From assembly GCF_017939745.1 (NCBI RefSeq), contig NZ_JAGKQQ010000001.1, positions 3,658,001 through 3,722,000 of the forward strand: DNA of 64,000 nt, in the 5' to 3' direction. Positions 26,290 to 34,780 of the stretch are shown piece by piece. Below the pieces are notes generated by a model. It was given only the letters and a program-made list of their open reading frames with translations. It searched no databases and was not told where the DNA came from. The translations under genes and the position numbers were made by a program. Positions within the stretch are counted from its first letter, which is position 1. Each line of letters starts with the position of its first letter. The stretch comes from Gemmata palustris. Lineage in GTDB: Bacteria > Planctomycetota > Planctomycetia > Gemmatales > Gemmataceae.

Positions 26290-28266
26290 TTACACGGCGT
26301 CGATATAAATGCTCATGGCCCTCGGGGTCGGGTCCAGATCGACGCCCCCGCTCGCGGTGCCGCCGTTATCCTGCACCTGGAAGGTGAAGGTGGTGTACGG
26401 CGTCATGAGCCCGCTGTACGCGCCGACCGGCGGGTTGTATTGCAGAGTGCCAATGTCCGCTACCGCGATGACGGCGCCCGCCGAGATCGGCGCCCCGGAC
26501 AGCGTCAGCGTGCCGAGTGAGGGCAGGGTGGTGATCTTCACCGCCAGTAGCGCGTCGCTGTCGGCATCGGTGAACACGAAGTCCGACGCCGAGAAGGGGT
26601 AGGCGACATCCGTGAACGCGATCACCGAGTTGGCCACACCGACCGGGGCGTCGTTGACGTCGGTCACGGTGACGGCAACGGCCTGGGTCGTGGTGAAGGT
26701 GCCGTCGGCCGCCTGAACCGTAACGTCGTACACGTTATTCGTGCCGGCGTCGGCCGGAGACTCGAAGTTCCGTGCGCTCAGGAACGTCAGCGCCCCGGTG
26801 GTCGGGTTGATGGCGAACAGGCTCTGATCGGCCCCGCCGACGATGCTGTACGTCACGGCCGCGCCGGTGCCGCCGGTGGTGGTGACCGTAGTCACCGCGG
26901 TCTGGTTCTCCGCGGCACTGGCCGTCGCGCCCGACGTGATGACCAGGGGCGAGGCTTCGTTGACGTCGGTGACGGTGACGGTGACGGCCTGGGTCGTGGT
27001 GCGGGTGCCGTCGGACGCCTGTACGGTGACGTCGTACACGTTGTTCGTGCCGGCATCGGCCGGCTCCTCGAAATCGGGCGCGCTCAGGAACGTCAGCGCC
27101 CCGGTGGTCGGGTTGATGGCGAACAGGCTCTGGTCGGCCCCGCCGACGATGCTGTACGTCACGGCCGCGCCGGCGCCGCCGGTGGTGGTGACCGTAGTCA
27201 CCGCGGTCTGGTTCTCCGCGGCACTGGCCGTCGCGCCCGACGTGATGACCAGGGGCCGGGTGGGTTCCGGGGCGGTCCCGAGCCGGCCGCTCGCGGAGCC
27301 GGCGACCAGGGAGCTGGTCAGCTCCGCGCCGGTGACGCCGTCGAACGTTTTCACGTGCCCGCGCCCGGTCCCGGCCACGAGGATGTTGCCGTCGGCATCG
27401 GCGCCGACCGACACGCCGCCGAGGAACGCCTGGGCGAAGGCGAAGAAGCTCTCGTTCAGGGCGCCGGTCGCGCCGTCGTAGGCCTTCACGTGCGGCCCGG
27501 CCCCCGGCCCGGCCCCGACCAGAACCTCGGCCTTACCGTCCCCGTTCAGGTCGCCGACGGCCAGGTCGATGGACCCGGAGAACCCGTCGAACACGAGGAA
27601 GCTGCGGAGCTCGGTCCCGGTCCCGCCCTGGAACACCTTCACGTGCCCGCCGGACCCCGGCCCGGCCCCGGTGACGATGTCCGCCTTGCCGTCCCCGTCA
27701 ACGTCCCCGAGCGTCACCCGGACCCCGCCGACGAACCCCTGGCCGTAGGCGAAGAAGCTGGCCAGCTCCGAGCTGTCCGCCCCGCTGAACGCCTTGACGT
27801 GCGTCCCGCCCCCGTTCGCCACGGCGACGGCGATGTCCGCCTTACCGTCCCCGTCGATGTCGCCGGCCGCGACGTTCACCCCGCCGGTGAACCCGGCGAA
27901 CGCCAGGAAGCTCCGCACCTCTTGAAACGTGACCCCGTCGTACACCTTCACGTGCGAGAACCCGAGCGCGGACCCGGCGATGACGTCGTTCACCCCGTCC
28001 CCGGTCACGTCGCCCATCGCCACGTTCACCCCGCCCTTGAACCCGGTGTCGAAGACCTGGACGGTCGCGACCTGCTGCTGGGTGTTCCCGTCGAACACGC
28101 GCACGATCGGGGCCTCACCGAACGCAGCGCCGGTGGCGAAGTTGCCGGTCAGTAGTGCCCGGTCCTCGAGAACCTCGACCCAGAACTTACCGCGCCGCGT
28201 CGGCGCTCCTTTCGGGGACAGTGAGGGGGTTCCGACCAGGGCTTTCATCCAGCGCGTCAGCAGCAT
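26290..28266 (-). CDS. Exported FG-GAP/VCBS and cadherin-like repeat protein
   Basis: The 658-residue surface or secreted protein opens with a basic lead and VEVLEDRALLTG, the LEDR-type N-terminus seen in many planctomycete exported proteins. About seven FG-GAP/VCBS repeats follow at roughly 45-320, with calcium-type loops DVTGDGVNDVIAG, DIDGDGKADIAVA, DVDGDGKADIVTG and DLNGDGKAEVLVG. Two nearly identical cadherin-like repeats of 102 residues follow (SGATASAAENQTAVTTVTT; INPTTGALTFLSA; TVTDVNEA), then a truncated third module. Such proteins bind calcium and mediate adhesion or cell-surface contacts; the target is unknown. The two nearly identical repeats suggest recent duplication. Confidence 0.85.
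   Translation of the reverse strand: MLLTRWMKALVGTPSLSPKGAPTRRGKFWVEVLEDRALLTGNFATGAAFGEAPIVRVFDGNTQQQVATVQVFDTGFKGGVNVAMGDVTGDGVNDVIAGSALGFSHVKVYDGVTFQEVRSFLAFAGFTGGVNVAAGDIDGDGKADIAVAVANGGGTHVKAFSGADSSELASFFAYGQGFVGGVRVTLGDVDGDGKADIVTGAGPGSGGHVKVFQGGTGTELRSFLVFDGFSGSIDLAVGDLNGDGKAEVLVGAGPGAGPHVKAYDGATGALNESFFAFAQAFLGGVSVGADADGNILVAGTGRGHVKTFDGVTGAELTSSLVAGSASGRLGTAPEPTRPLVITSGATASAAENQTAVTTVTTTGGAGAAVTYSIVGGADQSLFAINPTTGALTFLSAPDFEEPADAGTNNVYDVTVQASDGTRTTTQAVTVTVTDVNEASPLVITSGATASAAENQTAVTTVTTTGGTGAAVTYSIVGGADQSLFAINPTTGALTFLSARNFESPADAGTNNVYDVTVQAADGTFTTTQAVAVTVTDVNDAPVGVANSVIAFTDVAYPFSASDFVFTDADSDALLAVKITTLPSLGTLTLSGAPISAGAVIAVADIGTLQYNPPVGAYSGLMTPYTTFTFQVQDNGGTASGGVDLDPTPRAMSIYIDAV
26650..27255. 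repeat. Tandem duplication of about 306 bp within the FG-GAP/cadherin gene
   Basis: Two adjacent copies encode the 102-residue cadherin-like module. Matching landmarks are 306 bp apart, for example GTGATGACCAGGGGC at 26936 and 27242. Only scattered substitutions separate them, so the duplication is recent or kept uniform by gene conversion. Confidence 0.85.
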
Positions 28267-28622
28267 CGAGAACTCCGTTGGGCATGCAAATGAGCAACCC
28301 GCGCGCTCGAATCGCGCGCGGGCTCGGGCAGAGGTCGGGGTGACCGTTAAGCAATCTGTACTTAAGTCATGGCCGGTAGGAAAACAAATCGCTCGGCCCC
28401 GAAAGTCCGCCCTGCGACGCGGGTAAAGCGGCCGATTGCAAGCGAAGTTCGAGTTTTCAACCCCGGCGCAAAGCCGGCCATGTAGTCAAATATTACGCAG
28501 AACGAACAGGACACAATCTGTCTGTGCGACGGCGGTACCTGCTCGCAGCCGTGTGTGCGCGACTGCGAGCGAGCGCCGCGCCCTTAATTTTCATCCAGTG
28601 ATTGCCGGATAAGTGGCCGCGG
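28267..28622. other. Intergenic region, locally AT-richer, no gene seen
   Basis: About 355 bp between two same-direction genes. It should contain the promoter of the FG-GAP gene; sequences such as GTTAAGCAATCTGTACTTAAG (21 bases spanning roughly 28347-28367, not quoted further) are AT-richer than the surroundings. No hairpin or frame of note. Confidence 0.4.
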
Positions 28623-29777
28623 TTACTTCTGCAGGATGGGAAGATAGTTATTGGGCAACTGGAGCACGATCAGGCTCATGGCGGTGGCGTATGCGGACCC
28701 GTGGCGGTTATCGCCCCAGGTGCCGCCGTTGGCCCGGGCGCGGCCCAGGAGCTCGTCGCGGATCGCCGGGAACCAGGTGCGCCAGTAGTCGCCCCCGGCC
28801 GACCACATCGCCAGGGCCGCGTAGTACTGGCCGTAGTAGTAATAGTCCGCCGGTATCGCCGGGCGCGGGTTAAACGAGTGGTTGGGCGTGAACTGCTGCA
28901 GGTACTGCAGCCCGCGCTCGATGGCCCTTCCGTTCACGCGCTCGTCCTCGGGGATGCTGGCGCTGTACAGCCCGACGACCGCCGCGGCGCTCCGCGCGAA
29001 CGCCGACGGCCCCGCGCCCTTGATGTAGCAGAACCCGCCGTCGGCCACTTGGCACTCGCGGATGTACTTCGCGCCGCGCCGCACGACGTCCTTGCGCACG
29101 AACACGCCCGCGTTCCGGGCCGCGCGCAGGCCCATCATCATCGCGACCGTCACCGACACGTCCGCGAACGGGGCGTTGGGCTCGTACCGCCACCCGCCCT
29201 CGGTGTTCGGCGTGCTCGCTCCGAACGCGGTCGCCTTCTCGAGCACCGCGCGCACGCGCTTCTGGCGCTGGGCCTCCGGGAGCATCCCGCACACTTCCGC
29301 GAGGAACAGGCTCGCGAACCCGTGGCTGTACATCGCGCGGGGTTGGGTGCTGACCCGCGCGAGTGGGGTGTCGCTCAGGAACCCGGGGTTGGTGCCCGCC
29401 ACCAGCCCCGTGACGTAATCGACCGCCCGGCTCACGTTCTTCCCGTACTTCCCGCGCCCGGGCTGGTGCCCGGCCCCGAGCAGGGCCAGCCCGCTCAGCC
29501 CCGCGATGCCCGCCGCGGCCCCGGTAATGTGGCTCCCAAACGACCCGTCGGCTCCCTGGCTCTGTGCGAGCAGCGCGAGCCCGCGGTCGATGGCCGATTG
29601 TGTCTCGGGTGTGATGAACTCGGCGCCCGAATCGGAGCGCGAAGTGGACGACTCGTCCGCGCGCGGCCCACCGCCCGGTTGGGCGAACCCGCCCAGGTGG
29701 AGTGCGGCCACGGACCCGCCCACCGCTGTTGCCCGGAAGAAGTCGCGCCGCGACACGGAGCGCAGGGAATTCCACAT
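28623..29777 (-). CDS. Tat-exported terpene-cyclase-fold repeat protein
   Basis: The 384-residue product has a twin-arginine signal: SVSRRDFFRATAVGG then SVAALHLGGFA. After an Asp/Ser-rich linker come prenyltransferase/squalene-oxidase repeats: IDRGLALLAQSQGADGSFG, AVDYVTGLVAG, ATAFGASTPNTEGGWRYEP, GAKYIRECQVADGGFCYIKG and a Tyr-rich DYYYYGQYYAA block near 325. It lacks the DxDD cyclase motif. Start ATG at 29777 was chosen so that the RR lies about 9 residues in. It is a paralogue of the gene at 24961-26040. An insertion sequence lies 125 bp upstream of its start and may have replaced its promoter. Confidence 0.85.
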   Translation of the reverse strand: MWNSLRSVSRRDFFRATAVGGSVAALHLGGFAQPGGGPRADESSTSRSDSGAEFITPETQSAIDRGLALLAQSQGADGSFGSHITGAAAGIAGLSGLALLGAGHQPGRGKYGKNVSRAVDYVTGLVAGTNPGFLSDTPLARVSTQPRAMYSHGFASLFLAEVCGMLPEAQRQKRVRAVLEKATAFGASTPNTEGGWRYEPNAPFADVSVTVAMMMGLRAARNAGVFVRKDVVRRGAKYIRECQVADGGFCYIKGAGPSAFARSAAAVVGLYSASIPEDERVNGRAIERGLQYLQQFTPNHSFNPRPAIPADYYYYGQYYAALAMWSAGGDYWRTWFPAIRDELLGRARANGGTWGDNRHGSAYATAMSLIVLQLPNNYLPILQK

Positions 29778-29902
29778 GAGTCGGGAGCCCTCGACGAGTG
29801 CTGATCGAAAGGAGAGGCCGGTAGCGATCGTGCCGTTTCCTGGGTTCGATACAGAGGATAATAACCTGTGGCTGATCGCTTCTTCCACAATGCTCTTTCG
29901 GC

Positions 29903-30973
29903 TAGGTGTTACGCAGTGCGGCGTTTTTGGGGCTTGCGCGGGTGCCGGTGTGGTACTACGATCGGCCCATGAGCGTACCCAAGGTGTTCCCGCGCGACTA
30001 CATCGAGTTCCTGATCGCGACCCCGAAGGCGTGCTCGGGGGCGGAAGCCGCGCGGGTGCAGCCGGCGGTCCCGGACCCGCCGGCCCACGACGCCTTCACT
30101 CGCCTGCTGACCCGATTGGAGCCGGACCCGAGCACCCTTTGGGCCGAAGCCGCAACCCAAGTCCGGCGCGCCGGCGGTGTCCTTGTCATAGATGACTCGA
30201 CCCTCGACAAGCCTTACGCCAAGGCCATCGAACTGGTGACCCGGCACTGGTCCGGCAAGCACCACGCGGTCGTCCAGGGGATCAACTTGGTGTCCTTGCT
30301 GTGGACCGACGGGGATCGCCATATCCCGTGCGATTACCGGGTGTACGACACGGGCGACGGGCGCACCAAGAACGACCACTTCGGGGACATGATCCGGACC
30401 GCCTACGCGCGCCGGTTCAAGCCCCGGTGCGTCGTATTCGACGGCTGGTACAGTAGTTTGGACAACCTCAAATTGATACGCGACTGCGGGTGGACGTGGC
30501 TCACCCGGCTCAAGTCGAACCGGCTGGTAAACCTCGACCGTCGGGGCACGCGAGCCCTGGCGGACACGGCCATTGCAGCCACGGGCACGGAGGTGTGGCT
30601 GCCGGGGTTCGGGTTGGTGAAGGTATTCGGGATCGCCATCCCAAACGGTGGCACCGCGTACTGGGCCACCAACGATTTGGCGATGACGGACTTGGCGCGG
30701 TTGCAGCTCGCGGACTTCTCCTGGGCCATCGAGAACTACCACCGAGGGATCAAACAATGCACCGGGATCGAGCGGTGCCAGTGCCGAACGGCCCGCGCGC
30801 AGCGGAACCACATCGGGTTGGCCCTGCGCGCGTTCCTCCGGTTCGAGGCCCACTGCTTCGCCCGTGGCGTCAGTTGGGTGGAAGCCAAGACCGCCATCAT
30901 TCGAGACGCGGTCCGCAGCTACCTCACGCGACCTCATATTTGCTTCCCAAACATGCGGACTGCGTAACACCTA
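29903..30973 (+). mobile_element. Insertion sequence, IS701-like, 1071 bp, intact
   Basis: Terminal inverted repeats are 15 bp and perfect: TAGGTGTTACGCAGT at 29903-29917 and ACTGCGTAACACCTA at 30959-30973. The element is flanked by a 5-bp direct repeat TCGGC (29898-29902 and 30974-30978), a target-site duplication. It holds one transposase frame, whose stop codon lies within the right repeat. Confidence 0.9.
29969..30967 (+). CDS. IS701-like DDE transposase
   Basis: The transposase cuts and rejoins the ends of the surrounding element. The 332-residue frame contains the family blocks VLVIDDSTLDKPYAKAIELV (first catalytic Asp pair), HHAVVQGINLVSLLW, IPCDYRVYDTGDGRTKNDHF, RCVVFDGWYSSLDNLKLI (second Asp) and FSWAIENYHRGIKQCTGIERC, where the Glu completes the DDE set. 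Start ATG at 29969 (MSVPKVFPRDYIEFL); an in-frame GTG at 29906 inside the left repeat is a less likely start. The frame is uninterrupted and the stop TAA lies inside the right terminal repeat. The 5-bp target duplication is longer than the 4 bp I associate with IS701, so the family name is tentative. Confidence 0.85.
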   Translation: MSVPKVFPRDYIEFLIATPKACSGAEAARVQPAVPDPPAHDAFTRLLTRLEPDPSTLWAEAATQVRRAGGVLVIDDSTLDKPYAKAIELVTRHWSGKHHAVVQGINLVSLLWTDGDRHIPCDYRVYDTGDGRTKNDHFGDMIRTAYARRFKPRCVVFDGWYSSLDNLKLIRDCGWTWLTRLKSNRLVNLDRRGTRALADTAIAATGTEVWLPGFGLVKVFGIAIPNGGTAYWATNDLAMTDLARLQLADFSWAIENYHRGIKQCTGIERCQCRTARAQRNHIGLALRAFLRFEAHCFARGVSWVEAKTAIIRDAVRSYLTRPHICFPNMRTA

Positions 30974-31136
30974 TCGGCAACGCGCTTGCTGCTTGAATGC
31001 GCCGTACAGCGGCGCCCCGAGGCCCGCCAAGTCGCGTGCGCCCAGAACGAGGCCTACCGTCTAGCTATCGTCCGGGGATTCTGCAATGATGCGCGGGCCA
31101 TGCCAGTTTCGAGACGCTCATCATAAGGGGACGGGC

Positions 31137-31322
31137 ATGACCGAGTACGAAAGGCTGTCTCTGCACCTCCAGGCGGCGCTGGTGAACGGGCTGAGCCTCC
31201 TAGTTGTTCAGTCGAAAATGCAATCCTCGGACGAGAGCCCGAGGTACACTCAGCAGGTGTTGAACTGGCAGAACCAAGTAACGCAGGTACTGGAAGCTCT
31301 CAATTCGGTTCTAAGTCAGTAG
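31137..31322 (+). CDS. Small hypothetical protein, 61 residues
   Basis: The product is MTEYERLSLHLQAALVNGLS followed by a mostly helical amphipathic stretch ending QVTQVLEALNSVLSQ. No family recognised. Support for expression: a strong ribosome-binding site (AAGGGGA, spacing 6) directly precedes the ATG at 31137, and a 9-bp stem-loop terminator lies 28 bp after the stop. It sits alone, downstream of the insertion sequence in the same direction. Confidence 0.6.
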   Translation: MTEYERLSLHLQAALVNGLSLLVVQSKMQSSDESPRYTQQVLNWQNQVTQVLEALNSVLSQ

Positions 31323-31349
31323 ACGGTGTGTTGTTCCCGTGGTCGGTTT

Positions 31350-31372
31350 AGCCCGTCGCAGAGCGACGGGCT
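31350..31372 (+). terminator. Stem-loop downstream of the 61-residue gene
   Basis: AGCCCGTCG (31350-31358), a 5-base loop CAGAG, and CGACGGGCT (31364-31372): a perfect 9-bp stem 28 bp after the stop codon. No strong T-run follows. Confidence 0.55.
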
Positions 31373-31381
31373 GATGTTGCG

Positions 31382-31618
31382 TCAGCCGAGCGCATTCCGC
31401 CCCACTCGTCGCGGGGGCCACTGTTCCAGCACCGCTATCGGACACCATGTTAACGATCCGGGGGTTCTGTCGCTGCGAGCAAGTAGCCCCTGCGCGTTCA
31501 AGTGCATCAACGAGAGCATCTCCATCCACGGCCCGCGGACCGCGAGAGCGCACATGCGGAGCGCGGGCTCCGCCAGGTGGCCACTAACGTAAAACTTCAG
31601 GAACTGGAGCCGGCCCAT
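31382..31618 (-). pseudogene. Remnant resembling a phage YdaU/DUF1376-type replication protein
   Basis: The minus-strand frame reads MGRLQFLKFYVSGHLAEPALRMCALAVRG (in parts: FLKFYVSGHL, ALRMCALAVRGPWMEMLSLMH). The W..FY..DWL...LR.CS..ARG.W..ML.LMH pattern is that of N-terminal DUF1376/YdaU phage-type proteins. Only about 50 residues keep the pattern; the frame then drifts and stops at 78 residues. It is probably a decayed prophage or mobile-island gene. The call is by pattern only. Confidence 0.35.
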
Positions 31619-31986
31619 TACGCGCGTCTGTTCCGGTCCGTGGACCGGAACAGGAGGTCATGAACGGCTTTGTGCGTGGTCAGGCGGCGGTAGGCACGGC
31701 CGGGCGATTTGCTCCAGCATGTCGAAGTCGGCATCGAGTCCCGGGCCGTGTCACCGAACGAGCGACGGGCCATGATGCGTCCTCTCAGCGAGTTACGACC
31801 GAACCGAACCGAGGATTCGTCCCCGACGATCTACGCACGCGAACTTCACATGGCAAAGCCGTTCATGACCTCCGCACCCGATCTCAACACGTAAAAAGCT
31901 TGCTCCGATCGTCTCCTTCCGGGTACCATACCCACACCTGCCTACCTCAGCCCGCCTGTTAGCTCTTTCCACGCCGAGAGCACCGG
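31619..31986. other. Non-coding stretch before the DUF1501 gene, no gene seen
   Basis: About 370 bp. Base composition is slightly lower in GC than the flanks. Short frames here lack ribosome-binding sites or family traits. It may be decayed coding DNA continuous with the phage-type remnant. Confidence 0.4.
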
Positions 31987-33342
31987 ATGCCCATCTCATC
32001 ACTACCTGCACGCCGCGAGTTCCTCCAGATCGGGGCCAGCGCCGCGATCGGCCTCGGGTTCCGCGCGCCGGGTACCTCACAAGCCGCAGCGGATCGCGGA
32101 AGCACGAAGACAAAAACGCGGTCCGTGATCCTCGTCAATCTGACGGGCGGGATGAGTCACATTGACGCGCTGGACATGAAACCGGAAGCGCCGGCCGAGA
32201 TCCGCGGGGAGTTCAAGCCGATCTCGACCGCCGTGACCGGCATCCAGATTTGCGAGCACCTCCCGCAACTGGCGGCCCAAATGCGCCGGTGGGCGCTGGT
32301 CCGGTCGCTCTCGCACGGCGAGAACGGCCACCTCCCCGGTACGCACCGTTTGTTAACCGGCGCGACGATGCCGAACCAGCGGCAAACGGACCTCGACAAC
32401 GTGCTGTCGCGGCGCGACTGGCCGTGCTACGCGGCCGCCCTAAACCAGATCCGACCGCGACAGGACGGCATCCCGAACGGCGTCACGCTGCCGCACGCGC
32501 TCATCGAAGGCCCGCTCACGTGGCCGGGACAGCACGCCGGGTTCCTCGGGCCGACCCACGACCCGATGCTGGTGACGCAGGACCCCAATTCCCCGACCTT
32601 TACGATGGATACGTTCGCCCTCCCGGGCGGCATCGACCAGATCCGCGTTGACGACCGGCGTAGCCTTCTCGAACGGCTGGAGTCCCCGGGGCGCGGGGAC
32701 GCGGCGTTCCGCGAGCACCAGCGCCACGCCTTCGAGCTACTCGCCTCTGGGCGGATCGCGGGCGCCTTCAAGCTCGATCGCGAGCCCGTGAAGGTCCGCG
32801 ACCGCTACGGCCGGAATCAGTTCGGGCAGTCGTTGCTGCTCGCCCGGCGCCTGGCGCAAGCCGGGGTACCGATCGTGCAGGCCAACATGGGGATCGTGCA
32901 GACCTGGGACACGCACGTGGATAACTGGGGGGTGTTGAAGACCCGGTTGCTCCCGTGGCTCGACCAGGCGATCACCGCACTGGCGGACGACCTCGATACG
33001 CAGGGACTGCTGGACGAAACGTTCGTGGTGGTGTCCGGCGAGTTCGGCCGCACGCCGAAGATCTCCACGCTGCCCGGAGAGAAGATCTCGGGCCGGGACC
33101 ACTGGGCACACGTGTACTCGGGGCTGTTTACGGGCGGCGGGGTGGTCGGCGGACGGGTGATCGGCAAGTCCGACCGCGTCGGGGCACAACCGGTCACCAC
33201 GTCGTACACGCCGTTCGATATCGGCGCGACGATCTATCAAGCGCTCGGAGTGGCCCCGGACAGCGAGATCCGCGATTCGCAGAACCGCCCGTCGCAAGTC
33301 TGCGCCGGCAAGCCGATGGATGTGCTGTTCCAGAACCGATAA
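31987..33342 (+). CDS. DUF1501 exported protein (sulfatase-like fold), Tat signal
   Basis: DUF1501 proteins are planctomycete-typical exported proteins of the alkaline-phosphatase/sulfatase-like superfamily; their substrates are unknown. The 451-residue product begins with a Tat-type signal (ARREFLQIGASAAIGLGFRAP). Family blocks are SVILVNLTGGMSHIDALDMKP, GIQICEHLPQLAAQMRRWALVRSLSHGENGH (in parts), LLTGA, WPGQHAGFLGPTHDPMLV, TWDTHVDNWG, FVVVSGEFGRTPKI and GRDHWAHVYS. The metal-ligand style D/H residues in TWDTH and GRDHW are present. It stands apart from its usual DUF1549/DUF1553 partner; a second DUF1501 gene faces it from the minus strand. Confidence 0.9.
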   Translation: MPISSLPARREFLQIGASAAIGLGFRAPGTSQAAADRGSTKTKTRSVILVNLTGGMSHIDALDMKPEAPAEIRGEFKPISTAVTGIQICEHLPQLAAQMRRWALVRSLSHGENGHLPGTHRLLTGATMPNQRQTDLDNVLSRRDWPCYAAALNQIRPRQDGIPNGVTLPHALIEGPLTWPGQHAGFLGPTHDPMLVTQDPNSPTFTMDTFALPGGIDQIRVDDRRSLLERLESPGRGDAAFREHQRHAFELLASGRIAGAFKLDREPVKVRDRYGRNQFGQSLLLARRLAQAGVPIVQANMGIVQTWDTHVDNWGVLKTRLLPWLDQAITALADDLDTQGLLDETFVVVSGEFGRTPKISTLPGEKISGRDHWAHVYSGLFTGGGVVGGRVIGKSDRVGAQPVTTSYTPFDIGATIYQALGVAPDSEIRDSQNRPSQVCAGKPMDVLFQNR

Positions 33343-33357
33343 CGAAGCGACACGAGC

Positions 33358-33405
33358 GCCGAAACGACACGGCCCGCACTTCGGTGCGGGCCGTGTCGTT
33401 TCGGC
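33358..33405. terminator. Bidirectional terminator: perfect 22-bp stem with TTCG loop
   Basis: The arms GCCGAAACGACACGGCCC(GCAC) at 33358-33379 and their exact reverse complement at 33384-33405 flank the tetraloop TTCG. It lies between two convergent DUF1501 genes, 15 bp after one stop and 10 bp after the other, so it can serve both. Confidence 0.88.
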
Positions 33406-33415
33406 TTCACAACCC

Positions 33416-34687
33416 TTACACCACGTCCTTCGTGAACGGCTTGGGCTTCTCCACGATCTGGATCGGGCGCCCGGTCGGGGTCTCGTTCTTCTTGGTGTGG
33501 TCGATGCCCATCAACTCGCACACGGTCGCGAGGAAATCCTGAGCGGTGGTCGGACGATCGACCACACTCGCGCCCTCCTTGTCGGTCTTACCGAGTGCCT
33601 GACCGCCCTTCAGCCCGCCGCCGAACATCGCGAGGCTCCAGGCCCGCGGGAAGTGGTCGCGCCCCGGGTTCGCGCCGCGCGTGTTGATGTTCGGGGTGCG
33701 CCCGAATTCGCCCATCCACACGATCAGCGTGCTATCGAGTAGCCCCTTATCCTTCAGATCGGTGACCAGCGCCGAGAGCGCCGAATCAACTTGCTCGGAG
33801 AGCGTTTTCACGCGCCGGAAATTGTCCTGGTGCGTGTCCCATCCGCCAAGCGCAACCTCGACGAACGGCACCCCGACCTCGACCAACCGGCGGGCCATGC
33901 ACACGCCCTCGGCGAAGCGCCCGGAACCGTACTTGCTCTTGGTCGAATCGGACGAAATGTCAAACGCCTTCGCCTCCTTCGACTGCATCAACTTGACCGC
34001 GCGCTCGTAGGTCGTCTTGTGGTCGGTGATGGAATCCGCGCCGTACTCGCGGTGGAACGCCTTGTCCATTTGTTCGAGTAGCCCCACGCGGTTCCCGAGT
34101 TGTGTGGCAGAGACGGCCGACTTCAGGTCTTCCACACCGCGGTTCGGATCGGTGACGAGGAGCGGTTGGTGCTTCGGCCCGAGGAACCCGGAACCGTAAG
34201 TGCGCCCACCGATAGCAACGAAGTTCGGCATCGGGCTGTCGGACTTGCCCGCTTCCTGCGCCACGATCGAGCCGAGCGACGGATAGGTGACGCCCCCCTG
34301 CCCCTCGCGGAAGCCGGTGTGCATGTAATACTTCGCACGCGGGTGCGCGCCTTCGGGCGTCGTCATCCCGCGAACGACGAGGCCGTGGTTCATGACCTTC
34401 GCGACGTTCGGCAGGTGCTCGCTAATCTCGACCCCCTGGGCCGCCGTCTTGATCGCCTTGAACTCGCCCGCGCCCTTGCTGTCGGGCTTCAAGTCCCAGG
34501 TGTCCTTGTGACTCGGTCCGCCGTCCATCCACAAAAGAATGCACGACTTAGCCTTCCCCTTCCCGCCGGTCGGAGCGGCTTTCGCCAGCGCCGGGAACCA
34601 ACCGGACAGCGAGGGCGCGAACACACCGGCCGCGGCCAGTTTCAGCACGTCGCGCCGGGTCTTCTCTTGCAGTTTCGTCGAGAACAT
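33416..34687 (-). CDS. DUF1501 exported protein, second copy
   Basis: The 423-residue product has an N-terminal twin-basic signal (KTRRDVLKLAAAGVFAPSL). Family blocks: SCILLWMDGGPSHKDTWDLKP, GVEISEHLPNVAKVMNHGLVVRGM (in parts), YYMHTGFREGQGG, YGSGFLGPKHQPLLV, GGWDTHQDNF, LIVWMGEFGRTPNI and GRDHFPRAWSLAMFGGG. This is the common DUF1501 form normally found directly after a DUF1549/DUF1553 gene. Here the two are separated by an insertion sequence. Start ATG at 34687 (MFSTKLQEKTRRD). The stop is shared with a strong bidirectional hairpin. Confidence 0.92.
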   Translation of the reverse strand: MFSTKLQEKTRRDVLKLAAAGVFAPSLSGWFPALAKAAPTGGKGKAKSCILLWMDGGPSHKDTWDLKPDSKGAGEFKAIKTAAQGVEISEHLPNVAKVMNHGLVVRGMTTPEGAHPRAKYYMHTGFREGQGGVTYPSLGSIVAQEAGKSDSPMPNFVAIGGRTYGSGFLGPKHQPLLVTDPNRGVEDLKSAVSATQLGNRVGLLEQMDKAFHREYGADSITDHKTTYERAVKLMQSKEAKAFDISSDSTKSKYGSGRFAEGVCMARRLVEVGVPFVEVALGGWDTHQDNFRRVKTLSEQVDSALSALVTDLKDKGLLDSTLIVWMGEFGRTPNINTRGANPGRDHFPRAWSLAMFGGGLKGGQALGKTDKEGASVVDRPTTAQDFLATVCELMGIDHTKKNETPTGRPIQIVEKPKPFTKDVV

Positions 34688-34780
34688 GACCGTCTCCGAA
34701 TATTTGATGTTGGGCGAACGGCCGGCTGATACCGGCTGGTAGGGTAAGGTTCGGTCGGTTTGAACGAGCCGCGACCGCAA

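Noticed and set aside
26650..27255. Tandem repeat considered as a possible CRISPR array
   Set aside because: Only two 306-bp coding copies without spacers; no cas genes in the window.
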